From: an uncultured bacterium
GTDB lineage: Bacteria > Verrucomicrobiota > Lentisphaeria > Victivallales > Victivallaceae
Direction: 5' to 3'
Assembly (NCBI GenBank): GCA_900551245.1
Contig: URVC01000096.1
Location: 1 to 7,864 of the forward strand
Length of the DNA stretch: 7,864 nt
In this document: positions 1 to 6,377 of the stretch, piece after piece
Position numbering within the stretch: position 1 is the stretch's first letter
Layout of the letters: each line of letters begins with the position of its first letter
Program-made: the position numbers and the translations under genes
The notes under the pieces: generated by a model
What the model was told of the DNA's origin: nothing
Seen by the model: only the letters and a program-made list of their open reading frames with translations
Databases searched by the model: none

Positions 1-39
1 GGTTCCCATCAGATGATTATAACGCAATCACAGGAGAAA

Positions 40-821
40 TTAAGCCTCTGTACTGCCGACCTCCTCCGGCTGAACCAGAGGAATATGATTCTTTTCGAGG
101 CATTCGGTGATTTTCTCAAGGTCAGAAGGTGGTGATACTTCTCCAGCTCCTAAAGCAACGCAGAAAAGCCCGACGATGGCATCAGGATTGTTTGAATCAT
201 AGAGCATGCTGAACCAGTAAAGCGAACTCGCCAGCTCATATTCCCCCCATTCCGACTGGCAATCTCCCAGATACCGGTAACACTGGGCGAGTTCCTTTTC
301 CTGCGGGTGACGTTCCAGACAAGATAAGGTTAACGCATAAAGGGCTTTCCATTGCTCCCTATGCTCGTAGATTTTGCCTAAATCCAATCTTGACTGAATG
401 GAAAGCGGATTCCAGGCAATCGCGGCTTCAAACATCTCCTCCGCCTCATCGTATATAACGCAACAGTGAGCCGCAGCAAACCGAGGGGCCGGTAGACTGC
501 ATCGTACTGCTCTTTCAGAAAACAAACCTCTTTGGTCGGTTTGTAGAGTTCCCGGTACTGCTTTTGCAGTTCCGGGTCGCCCAGACACAGATAGATGCGG
601 TTCTCATCCTCCTGTTGCGGGTATTTTGCTGTTATCTGCCTGACTTGCTCGCGCAGAAGCCGTACAGCTTCAGGTGTATCGCCTGTCACGACCTTCAGAG
701 TAACTTCAGAAAGGAGGGAGGAGGTATCAATAGGGTTTGAACCGGCCTGTACTGTATGCTGACGTGTGGCACGAAGTGAGTACTTCGACTTTCTGGAATG
801 ATGTTTTATTTTCACAGCCAT
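40..821 (-). pseudogene. TPR-repeat protein, frameshifted
   Basis: Two overlapping reading frames together make one protein. The upstream frame starts at the ATG at 821-819 (MAVKIKHHSRK...) and runs through an alpha-helical region containing YRELYKPTKEVCFLKEQYD to ALYTM, then goes out of frame and stops at 378. The other frame takes over at YDEAEEMFEAAIAWNP and ends at the TAA at 42-40. The second half has two TPR-like helix pairs, DEAEEMFEAAIAWNPLS and AQCYRYLGDCQSEWGEYELA, typical of protein-interaction scaffolds. The switch falls at about 447-453 and needs 3n+1 added bases to restore the frame. A further in-frame ATG at 872 is ignored because its codons read back through a probable insertion-sequence end at about 843. 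No strong ribosome site precedes 821, so an insertion may have separated the gene from its promoter. Partner and function are unknown. A sequencing error is the main alternative to a true pseudogene. Confidence 0.62.
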
Positions 822-842
822 CCCATAGGGAAAGAAAATTAA

Positions 843-1010
843 CCTGAATATTGCATAATTTAAAAAAAACAAAGAGGCAGATTTTCGATTAACATATTAT
901 ATTGTAGTATCTTACACAACAATATAACATCGAGATCTGCCTATGACAAAATGTAACGTTTCGATTCCGTACTTTCAAGGTCCGAAAAGCAGAAAAATCG
1001 AATTCAATTT
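843..1010 (+). mobile_element. Truncated 5' end of an IS1380-like insertion sequence
   Basis: An AT-rich stretch lies between two stretches of different composition. It carries the first codons of a transposase-like ORF starting at 943. The QGPKSRKIEFNFSGG segment resembles the N-terminus of IS1380-family transposases, where a basic R-K-[IV]-E segment precedes an [FD]-x-GG motif. The left limit at 843 is a guess: CCTGAATATTGCATAA there could be the outer terminal repeat, and it lies just upstream of the TPR gene start. Similarity to the element ends about 1007-1020, where the DNA becomes GC-rich and the protein changes character. No right end or matching inverted repeat occurs in the window, so this is a remnant. 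The family assignment is from memory of the motif, not a search. Confidence 0.5.
875..942. repeat. Imperfect inverted repeat ending at the transposase start codon
   Basis: AGGCAGAT at 875-882 pairs with ATCTGCCT at 935-942, and TTATATTGT at 897-905 pairs with ACAATATAA at 919-927. The loop is 906-918 and the segments between the two stems are unequal (14 and 7 bases). The right arm ends exactly at base 942, immediately before the ATG at 943. On a transcript entering from the left, the folded arm would cover the translation start region. A transcript starting inside the loop would lack the left arm. A -10-like TAGTAT at 905-910 is present, but I see no convincing -35 box. Confidence 0.6.
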
Positions 1011-1311
1011 CAGCGGCGGCTTCCTGCTCGGCGCGGCAAGTTTCGACCACATCATCCGCGGCAACACCTTCATTCTGGAGGACGGCAAAAGCCCGCTCCT
1101 GCTCTACAAAACCTCCGACTGCGGCGGAATCGAACTTGAAAACAACCGCATCTGCGGCGGAACCGCACTGGCGTCAGGACTCGGCAAGCCGCAGGTCGAC
1201 CGGAACAACCGCCTGCTGCCGCGCGACGCCCCCGCACCGCGCCCGACGCCCCCGGTACCGTCGCTCTACGAATGGCAGAAGCAGCACTCCCGGAGCGGTC
1301 AACGCGAATAG
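943..1311 (+). CDS. Chimeric ORF: transposase N-terminus fused to beta-helix protein C-terminus
   Basis: This is an open frame of 122 residues from ATG 943 to TAG 1309-1311. Residues 1 to about 23-26 are IS1380-like; the remainder is unrelated to any transposase I know and reads as a beta-helix coil region (separate entry). The AT-rich to GC-rich switch at about 1007-1020 marks the join, which happens to preserve the frame. The last 13 bases overlap, tail to tail, the end of the minus-strand glycoside hydrolase gene. No good Shine-Dalgarno site precedes the ATG: only a GAG at 932-934, inside the hairpin arm region. The product is unlikely to be a functional transposase, because all catalytic residues are missing. 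An assembly chimera is possible. Confidence 0.5.
   Translation: MTKCNVSIPYFQGPKSRKIEFNFSGGFLLGAASFDHIIRGNTFILEDGKSPLLLYKTSDCGGIELENNRICGGTALASGLGKPQVDRNNRLLPRDAPAPRPTPPVPSLYEWQKQHSRSGQRE
1011..1311 (+). pseudogene. C-terminal fragment of a probable right-handed beta-helix protein
   Basis: The fragment has the rhythm of parallel beta-helix coils: FDHIIRGNTFILEDGKSPLL and then CGGIELENNRICGG, with small hydrophobic-x-hydrophobic strands followed by N or G turns (GNTF, ENNRI). This is typical of the polysaccharide-lyase-like or hydrolase-like beta-helix proteins common in polysaccharide-degrading bacteria. A proline-rich tail (about 1225-1260) and the ending SLYEWQKQH follow. Base composition matches the neighbouring operon, so it is probably native DNA whose 5' part was removed when the insertion sequence end was joined to it. 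No catalytic residues are in the surviving part, so the activity cannot be named. Confidence 0.45.
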
Positions 1312-4235
1312 AACACCTTCACGTTGCGGATTTTCACGCTGACCTCCTGCGTAAAAGCGTTCACGCCGAGCCGGAACATGCGGATCGTCTCCGGTCGGGG
1401 ATGCGATGGCAGAAAGACGCTGCGATACTCCCATTCCCCGGTCGGCGCCGGAACCGTGATACTGATATAGGGGCCATGTTCCTTCGCGTCGGAGCAGACC
1501 GCCATCAACACCATCTGCCTGATCTGGTCAGCCGGAGTGACTTTCACCTCGAAACCGATCGCGAACGCATCGTTCAGGAATCCCGCCGGGATCAGGAACT
1601 CCGGGTAGCTCCAGCGGTCTACTCCCACGGGGAAACTGGTTTGAAATTCAATCGCCCTCTCCGTTTCGTCCCGGCGGATAGTCAGTTTTCCGGCGGAATT
1701 TTTACGCCACGCCGACGGCTCTTCCATCCGGTTAAGTTCGACCAGCCGCCCTGTTTTCATATACTCCGGCGACGGTTCGCGATGCAGTGCAATCGCCAGC
1801 GGCGTCGTGTTGCCGTTCCGGTCCCCGACCTTCGCCAGCGCATAACGTGACACGCCGAAGCCGTCCGTCGCCGTCAGCGTAAATTCCAGCACCCGGCATT
1901 CCTCCGGGCCGAGTTCAAAGGGAGCGGCGGAAAAATCGGCGGCAACGACTCCCGGCGGCAGCTCAAGCGCCGGTTCCACCGTGACCGGCCGCCCGGAGAG
2001 ATTGTTGTACCGGACCCGGCAGCGGAATTTCCCCTCCGGGTTGAACCGGATGCCTGTTCCGCTGTAGAAGTATTCCGTCAGATCGTATTCCGGTTGAACC
2101 ACCACCGGCTTGCGGCAGCGGGGTGACGGCCGGTAGTCGCGGGCAAGCCGGCAGAGCGCCATCGCCCGGGTATTCCGGTCGAGCAGCCGTTCCGGCAAGG
2201 TTTTCAAATAGAGATAGACCACCCCGTCAACCGCCGTCGGAATCCGTTTGTTCTCCACCGCAAGCCGCCGGCCGTCGGCCCCTTCGGCCCGGCTCAGCTC
2301 CACGCCTTCCGGCAACCCCAATTCCGCCGGAGGAGCGACGGGACGCAGCGGCGTGTAAAGACACGCCACCCTTTCCCGGTCGTCCCCGAATACCCGGCAA
2401 CGGACCGCGCCCGGCAGCCGGAGGTCGCCCAGATACTCCTTATGGGCGAGGACGCGCACCAGATGGGTATAGGCCGCCATCGAACGCATCGGCGCGCCGT
2501 TCGCATCCAGCATGCCGAAGTTCTTGTGCAGTTCACTGTAGTACCGGCAGATAAAGGCGAAATAGCGCTGAACACCGCACGCGCGGAACTCGATCGCCTT
2601 GGCGGCGATCTCCGAAGCACTGTGCCGGTCGTCCGCCGGCGCCGCCCGCAGTTCGCGGTTCGCCCACGGCATTCCCGCCTCGGTGATCCAGTACGGAATG
2701 CCGATCCGGGGAGAACCGCTCTCGCGTTCAATCTCCCGCAACCGCGCCACCCCCTCCTCCAGCGTCGCGGCAGGCTGATAGTCGTGATAACTCACCGCAT
2801 CGATGTACTCAAGCAGGCCGTTGGCGATATAGAGATCGTAATTCTGCAGCGGGGGCCCCGAATAAACGATCCCGACCACTGCCGCCGGATTGCCGGTAAG
2901 GCTGAAGCGGACCGAAACCGCTTTGGTCAGCGCGCTGACGAATTCCACCGGAAAAGAGTTGTCAAAGGTGGGAGAACTGGGCTCGTTCCAGACCTCGACC
3001 GCCTTCTCCGCCGGCAGGAAACGGCGGGTGATCGCGTCGAATCCCCTGGCGGCGGCGATCAGGTCGCGCGGGTAGAGATTGTTGCCGCGCAGGTAGTAAC
3101 GTCCGGCGATCTTATCGCCGACCCGGTCTTCCCGGAGTTTGGCCGGATACTTGTTCCAGTTCGGCGCGTCATGGATCACATCGAGCAGCCGCAGCCCCGT
3201 CCGGGCGGCGGCCTCGCGCAACAGCCGGTAACGTCCGGCGGCGGCCCCAAAGTCGAACCGGTCCGGCTCCGGCTGAAGCGCGCTGAAAGTCAGTCGGTCC
3301 CGAATCCAGCCGATGTTGTTTTTGCGCAGCAGCCGGAACATCTCCTCCACCTCTCCGAGCGGCGCGATTCCCCGGCTGAGCGCCACATCCATCGCGAAAA
3401 AGCCGTCCGGCTCCCCCGAAACCGGCCGGTCCACCATGACGGCGGAACGGATTCCGAGTTCCGGGAACGTCAGGTCGTAGTAGCCCGGCTCCCGGGGCGG
3501 CGCCACCAGCAGCGACCCGCCGTTGCCGGGGCGGTATTCCGCCCGCCCGGAGGCGACCTTCTTTCCCGCATAATCGCTCCAGAAGTAAGCGAGTTCCTCC
3601 GGTGTGAAATCATCGCGGCTGCTGAAAAGCTGCAGCCGGAACGGTTCCGTACCGCCGGGTGCGATGAAGCTCTCCTCCAGCCGGAACGGACGGGCCTCGA
3701 ATTTCCATTCCCGCACCTCCGCCTCCCGCAACGTGATGTCGCGGAACCGAACCTCCGCTTTCTTTCCCGGCAGCTCGGCGGCGTGCACCAGCAATGCGAT
3801 CTCCCGCAACGGGCCGCGCACCTTGCCGTCATTCGCGCCGCCCCAGTGCGACGCGGAACGCCCCGGCTTCCAGACGGCCTGCCTCCATTCCCCGGCGTTT
3901 CCGGCAAGCGGCAGGGTGTACTGATGCGTCTGCCCTTCGCCGTCGAGACAGCGCAGCGTAACCTGCTTTCCCGCACCTTTCACCCGGAACGCCAGCTCCC
4001 GGAACTGCGGCAGCCTGCCCCGGCTCACTGCCCCCACATAGCGCCCCCCCTCGGAAAAGTCAGCGGCAAGGCAAAGCGCCTCATCGCGGTTCTCCAGCGT
4101 TCCCTTCGCTCCGGGAAACTCCGAGCCGCCCGTGAACCGCCAGAGCGCCGGGAGATTCGACAAATGCAAGTCGCCGCCAATGGCCGGGAAAACCAGCACC
4201 GCCGCGACAGCCCCAAACAGTATTCTCTTTTTCAT
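1299..4235 (-). CDS. Secreted clan GH-A glycoside hydrolase, multidomain
   Basis: The protein has 978 residues. The start chosen is the ATG at 4235-4233, because MKKRILFGAVAAVLVFPA is a clear Sec signal peptide (basic start, hydrophobic core) and the ATG follows the pseudopilin stop by one base. The frame stays open 32 codons further upstream, but only inside the pseudopilin gene. From the N-terminus: signal peptide about 1-21; beta-rich region with carbohydrate-binding-module character, about 25-185; second beta region about 186-270; (beta/alpha)8 barrel about 275-610; C-terminal beta-sandwich regions about 610-978. In the barrel, WNEP carries the likely acid/base E418 (codon 2984-2982) and WITEAG the likely nucleophile E519 (codon 2681-2679). 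Both sit at strand ends as in retaining clan GH-A enzymes (GH39, GH5 and others); SYHDY near 482-486 fits the same fold. It should act on an extracytoplasmic polysaccharide or glycoconjugate. I cannot assign the GH family or substrate. It is probably translationally coupled to the gene upstream. Confidence 0.85.
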   Translation of the reverse strand: MKKRILFGAVAAVLVFPAIGGDLHLSNLPALWRFTGGSEFPGAKGTLENRDEALCLAADFSEGGRYVGAVSRGRLPQFRELAFRVKGAGKQVTLRCLDGEGQTHQYTLPLAGNAGEWRQAVWKPGRSASHWGGANDGKVRGPLREIALLVHAAELPGKKAEVRFRDITLREAEVREWKFEARPFRLEESFIAPGGTEPFRLQLFSSRDDFTPEELAYFWSDYAGKKVASGRAEYRPGNGGSLLVAPPREPGYYDLTFPELGIRSAVMVDRPVSGEPDGFFAMDVALSRGIAPLGEVEEMFRLLRKNNIGWIRDRLTFSALQPEPDRFDFGAAAGRYRLLREAAARTGLRLLDVIHDAPNWNKYPAKLREDRVGDKIAGRYYLRGNNLYPRDLIAAARGFDAITRRFLPAEKAVEVWNEPSSPTFDNSFPVEFVSALTKAVSVRFSLTGNPAAVVGIVYSGPPLQNYDLYIANGLLEYIDAVSYHDYQPAATLEEGVARLREIERESGSPRIGIPYWITEAGMPWANRELRAAPADDRHSASEIAAKAIEFRACGVQRYFAFICRYYSELHKNFGMLDANGAPMRSMAAYTHLVRVLAHKEYLGDLRLPGAVRCRVFGDDRERVACLYTPLRPVAPPAELGLPEGVELSRAEGADGRRLAVENKRIPTAVDGVVYLYLKTLPERLLDRNTRAMALCRLARDYRPSPRCRKPVVVQPEYDLTEYFYSGTGIRFNPEGKFRCRVRYNNLSGRPVTVEPALELPPGVVAADFSAAPFELGPEECRVLEFTLTATDGFGVSRYALAKVGDRNGNTTPLAIALHREPSPEYMKTGRLVELNRMEEPSAWRKNSAGKLTIRRDETERAIEFQTSFPVGVDRWSYPEFLIPAGFLNDAFAIGFEVKVTPADQIRQMVLMAVCSDAKEHGPYISITVPAPTGEWEYRSVFLPSHPRPETIRMFRLGVNAFTQEVSVKIRNVKVFYSR

Positions 4236-4236
4236 C

Positions 4237-5367
4237 TCAGTGCGTCTCAAATACTTTCGCCGAATTATAGGATTTGGTAACCGGGAACGTCGCAATCGCG
4301 GAAAGTCCGTTTTTATCCAAAGTCTCGACATGCCCGTCGAAAAACAGCAAATTGCCGCGGTTACCGTGCGCCCGCAGAAATCCCATGCTGGTGATCAGGC
4401 TGTTCCCCTGAAACCGGCAGCAGCCCGCCGCCTTGGAGACATCGGCTTCGTAAGTATCGCCGTAAAGCGGCACCTGCGAGGGGTTTTTCGCCTTCGCCAG
4501 CAGTATCGCCCACGGTTTGTTATAGGTGGTGTTCGTCAGGAACCGCCTGGTGTCCTCATAATTCGGGCTGGCGGTTCCCTCCGTTCCCTGCTGATGGTAA
4601 CGCAGATAATCGAAGATGCCGTTGATGCCGCTGTACATCTTCTGCCATCCGAAGTCCATATCCCGGAACACCCCGGCGCGCATATCCGAAGGACAGACTG
4701 CCGTATTGCGCGATACGTACTTGTTCTCATTCCCCTCGCAGCTCAGAAGCTGGTAGCTCCACGGCGTTCCGAACGTATTCGTATTGCAGCCGCTCATCAT
4801 GCCCCGGTTGTCGTCGGCGTACAGGTTCATCGCCAGCCCCATTTGTTTGACGTTGCTCGCACAGCTCGCCGTTCGCGCTTTCTCCCGCGCCTGATTCAAC
4901 GCAGGCAGCAGCATGCCCGCCAGAATCGCGATGATCGCGATTACCACGAGCAGCTCAATCAGCGTAAATTTTACGGTAGTCGGCCTTAAGCGGCGGTATG
5001 CGGGGGACGTGTCCGCCGCCCCCCGCGCCCCCTGCGTCCGGCAAGGTGCCGGTGCCGGGTACGGGGCGGTGCAGTGCGGGGGTGCGGTCGGTCGGCGGTG
5101 GAAAGAAGATCCGCAATAACGTGAAGTTGTCTTGCCGCTTGCAGAGCATTGGCGAAGACGTGAGAGCTTGCGGGAAATGAGAGGAATGTTGAGATTGGTT
5201 GGTACGGGGAGAGACGCGGCGCAGGTCGCCGCTTTCTCTCCCCCGCCCCCCTCTCTTTTACGCAGCGCGGTATTAAAGACCGGAAAATACTTCATTACCG
5301 GCAATTCAATCATAGTGAAACAGTGACGGACTGGCGACATGGAAACAGCTCTTTTTGTTTGAATCAT
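4237..5367 (-). CDS. Type II/IV pseudopilin (prepilin signal, H-X9-DG) with expanded N-terminus
   Basis: The ORF has 376 residues. The canonical prepilin motif FTLIELLVVIAIIAILAG begins at F134, with the conserved glutamate E138 and the hydrophobic helix used for membrane insertion and pilus assembly; the expected prepilin-peptidase cut is after K133. The C-terminal domain carries H334-x9-D344-G345 (RAHGNRGNLLFFDGHVET), the processing-associated signature of pseudopilins frequent in Lentisphaerota and Planctomycetota. The first 133 residues are odd: a second, degenerate prepilin motif CFTMIELPV lies at 16-24, followed by a basic, Gly/Pro/Cys-rich segment of low complexity. I chose the ATG at 5367-5365 because GAGG (5381-5378, minus strand) lies 10 bases upstream and because the first motif then sits at a normal leader distance. 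No ATG occurs just before the second motif. The gene lies 48 bp after the phosphodiesterase gene and 1 bp before the hydrolase gene. It is a likely surface or secretion component. The true N-terminus is uncertain. Confidence 0.82.
   Translation of the reverse strand: MIQTKRAVSMSPVRHCFTMIELPVMKYFPVFNTALRKREGGGGEKAATCAASLPVPTNLNIPLISRKLSRLRQCSASGKTTSRYCGSSFHRRPTAPPHCTAPYPAPAPCRTQGARGAADTSPAYRRLRPTTVKFTLIELLVVIAIIAILAGMLLPALNQAREKARTASCASNVKQMGLAMNLYADDNRGMMSGCNTNTFGTPWSYQLLSCEGNENKYVSRNTAVCPSDMRAGVFRDMDFGWQKMYSGINGIFDYLRYHQQGTEGTASPNYEDTRRFLTNTTYNKPWAILLAKAKNPSQVPLYGDTYEADVSKAAGCCRFQGNSLITSMGFLRAHGNRGNLLFFDGHVETLDKNGLSAIATFPVTKSYNSAKVFETH
4969..5319 (-). repeat. In-frame 351-bp segment between two prepilin motifs
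   Basis: The codon for F17 (5319-5317) and the codon for F134 (4968-4966) start matching motifs FTMIELPVM and FTLIELLVV. They are 351 bases, exactly 117 codons, apart. The DNA between them is biased (C-runs near 5240, G/C-runs near 5010-5100), contains a small GCGGCG/CGCCGC stem at 5216-5232, and encodes a basic segment including LRKREGGGGEKAATCAASL. It looks like an inserted or duplicated piece rather than part of the pilin fold. I have a memory of similar segments in front of Victivallis pseudopilins, but cannot confirm it. The boundaries are defined only by the two motifs. Confidence 0.4.
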
Positions 5368-5415
5368 TTTGCGTGTACCTCATGTTGAATGAATGAATAC
5401 GTGCGGTCATTGGTC

Positions 5416-6360
5416 TTATGCCGTTATACGGCCGGAACATGCGATACTCTCTTTGCGCTCCGGTCTCCGCCAGTGCGCTTCCCGGACTTCCGCCGGACAG
5501 AGTTCGGTACGGCTGCCGGGATAACGGCTCGCCAGATAGCTGTAGAGCAGCGCCGGGAAATCGGTCTGGATCACTCGGAAGCCGTGATCGATCAGCCAGC
5601 CCCAATGCGAAGCGGCGTCTTCAAGGACCGCGCCGCGATCGTCGCGGAAAGCGCTCAGATTGTACTGTTTCCGGCCGAGGCAGATCGCATTGCCCCACAG
5701 GAAGAGCCCGGCATCGTGAAATTCCGCCTGAAATTCCGGGGTCAGAAGCTCATTTTCCTCATCGGCAAACAGCAGTTCGGCACCGACGAAGTTGAGTTTC
5801 CGCTCCCGGATCGCGCGCCACTGTCCGGCGGAACCGACGATCGGCATAAAGAGAAACGGGTGGCCGCACGCCTCAAGCGCGTCGAGCGCCCCAGCGTCAA
5901 GGGCGGGACACTTCAAAATCAGTTGGCCGGACATCCCCGATGCGGCGAGACGGTCCAGAAAGCCGTCCCGCCAATAACGCCATGAGCGGTCGATATTCAG
6001 CAGCCCACGCCCCCGGAGCGCGGCAAGCACCTCCTCCAACCGCTCCACCCGCCCGGCCGGGGTGCGCGACATGTTGAAATACTCCAGTTGGTCGATTTCA
6101 GCGGAGGAAAGCGTGTCCAGATGCCCGCATTCTCCTACCAGCCGCGGCTCCATGCCGTCGTGCAGACAGTAATAGACCCCGTCGGAACTGCGGACCACAT
6201 CCATTTCGGCGATGTCGCCGCCGGAGGCCCACGCCGCCCGGAATCCGTCGGCGGTATTTTCCATGATATCGCCGCAGGCGATGCCGCGATGGACGGCGAC
6301 CAGCACCTGACGCCGGCCGATCAGTTCATCGAGTGATTTGCGGAGGGAAAGAGCGTTCAT
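5416..6360 (-). CDS. Glycerophosphodiester phosphodiesterase family protein (cytoplasmic)
   Basis: The protein has 314 residues. GDPD-family motifs appear in order: VAVHRG (H24, R25, G26), EN(T) at 35-37, EMDV (E52, D54), LHDG (H67, D68), a later NID at 122-124 and QTDFP at 265-269. In this fold H24 and H67 act as acid/base and E35, E52 and D54 bind metal, splitting glycerophosphodiesters to glycerol-3-phosphate plus an alcohol. There is no signal peptide or transmembrane segment, so a cytoplasmic enzyme is expected. The length fits a single-domain TIM-barrel GDPD; the last 35 or so residues (from about 280) are a polar, basic tail outside the fold. The start ATG 6360-6358 is preceded by AAGG about 10 bases upstream and lies 17 bp after the regulator's stop. 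The natural substrate is not readable and could be a phosphodiester-bearing sugar rather than a lipid headgroup. Confidence 0.85.
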   Translation of the reverse strand: MNALSLRKSLDELIGRRQVLVAVHRGIACGDIMENTADGFRAAWASGGDIAEMDVVRSSDGVYYCLHDGMEPRLVGECGHLDTLSSAEIDQLEYFNMSRTPAGRVERLEEVLAALRGRGLLNIDRSWRYWRDGFLDRLAASGMSGQLILKCPALDAGALDALEACGHPFLFMPIVGSAGQWRAIRERKLNFVGAELLFADEENELLTPEFQAEFHDAGLFLWGNAICLGRKQYNLSAFRDDRGAVLEDAASHWGWLIDHGFRVIQTDFPALLYSYLASRYPGSRTELCPAEVREAHWRRPERKESIACSGRITA

Positions 6361-6377
6361 AATTTTCTGACCTTATT

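Noticed and set aside
770..787. CGAAGT-GAGT-ACTTCG perfect small hairpin
   Set aside because: It lies inside the TPR coding region, has no T-run, and 6-bp arms are expected by chance.
822..872. An upstream ATG at 872 for the TPR gene
   Set aside because: These codons read through AT-rich DNA that probably belongs to the insertion-sequence end. The ATG at 821 starts at the change in composition.
2442..4280. A 612-codon open frame on the plus strand opposite the hydrolase gene
   Set aside because: It mirrors the codon structure of the GC-rich hydrolase gene, has a biased Arg/Pro/His-rich translation without domains, and the opposite strand has clear catalytic motifs and a signal peptide.
4236..4331. 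A 32-codon upstream extension of the hydrolase to an ATG at 4331
   Set aside because: It overlaps the pseudopilin coding sequence and would bury the signal peptide behind an arginine-rich segment.
5380..5396. Short TGAA-type tandem repeat between the phosphodiesterase and pseudopilin genes
   Set aside because: Only about three units, so there is no basis for phase variation or a CRISPR-like array.
5416..5985. Plus-strand open frames opposite the phosphodiesterase gene
   Set aside because: They have no domain features and follow the codon pattern of the minus-strand gene, which shows all GDPD motifs.
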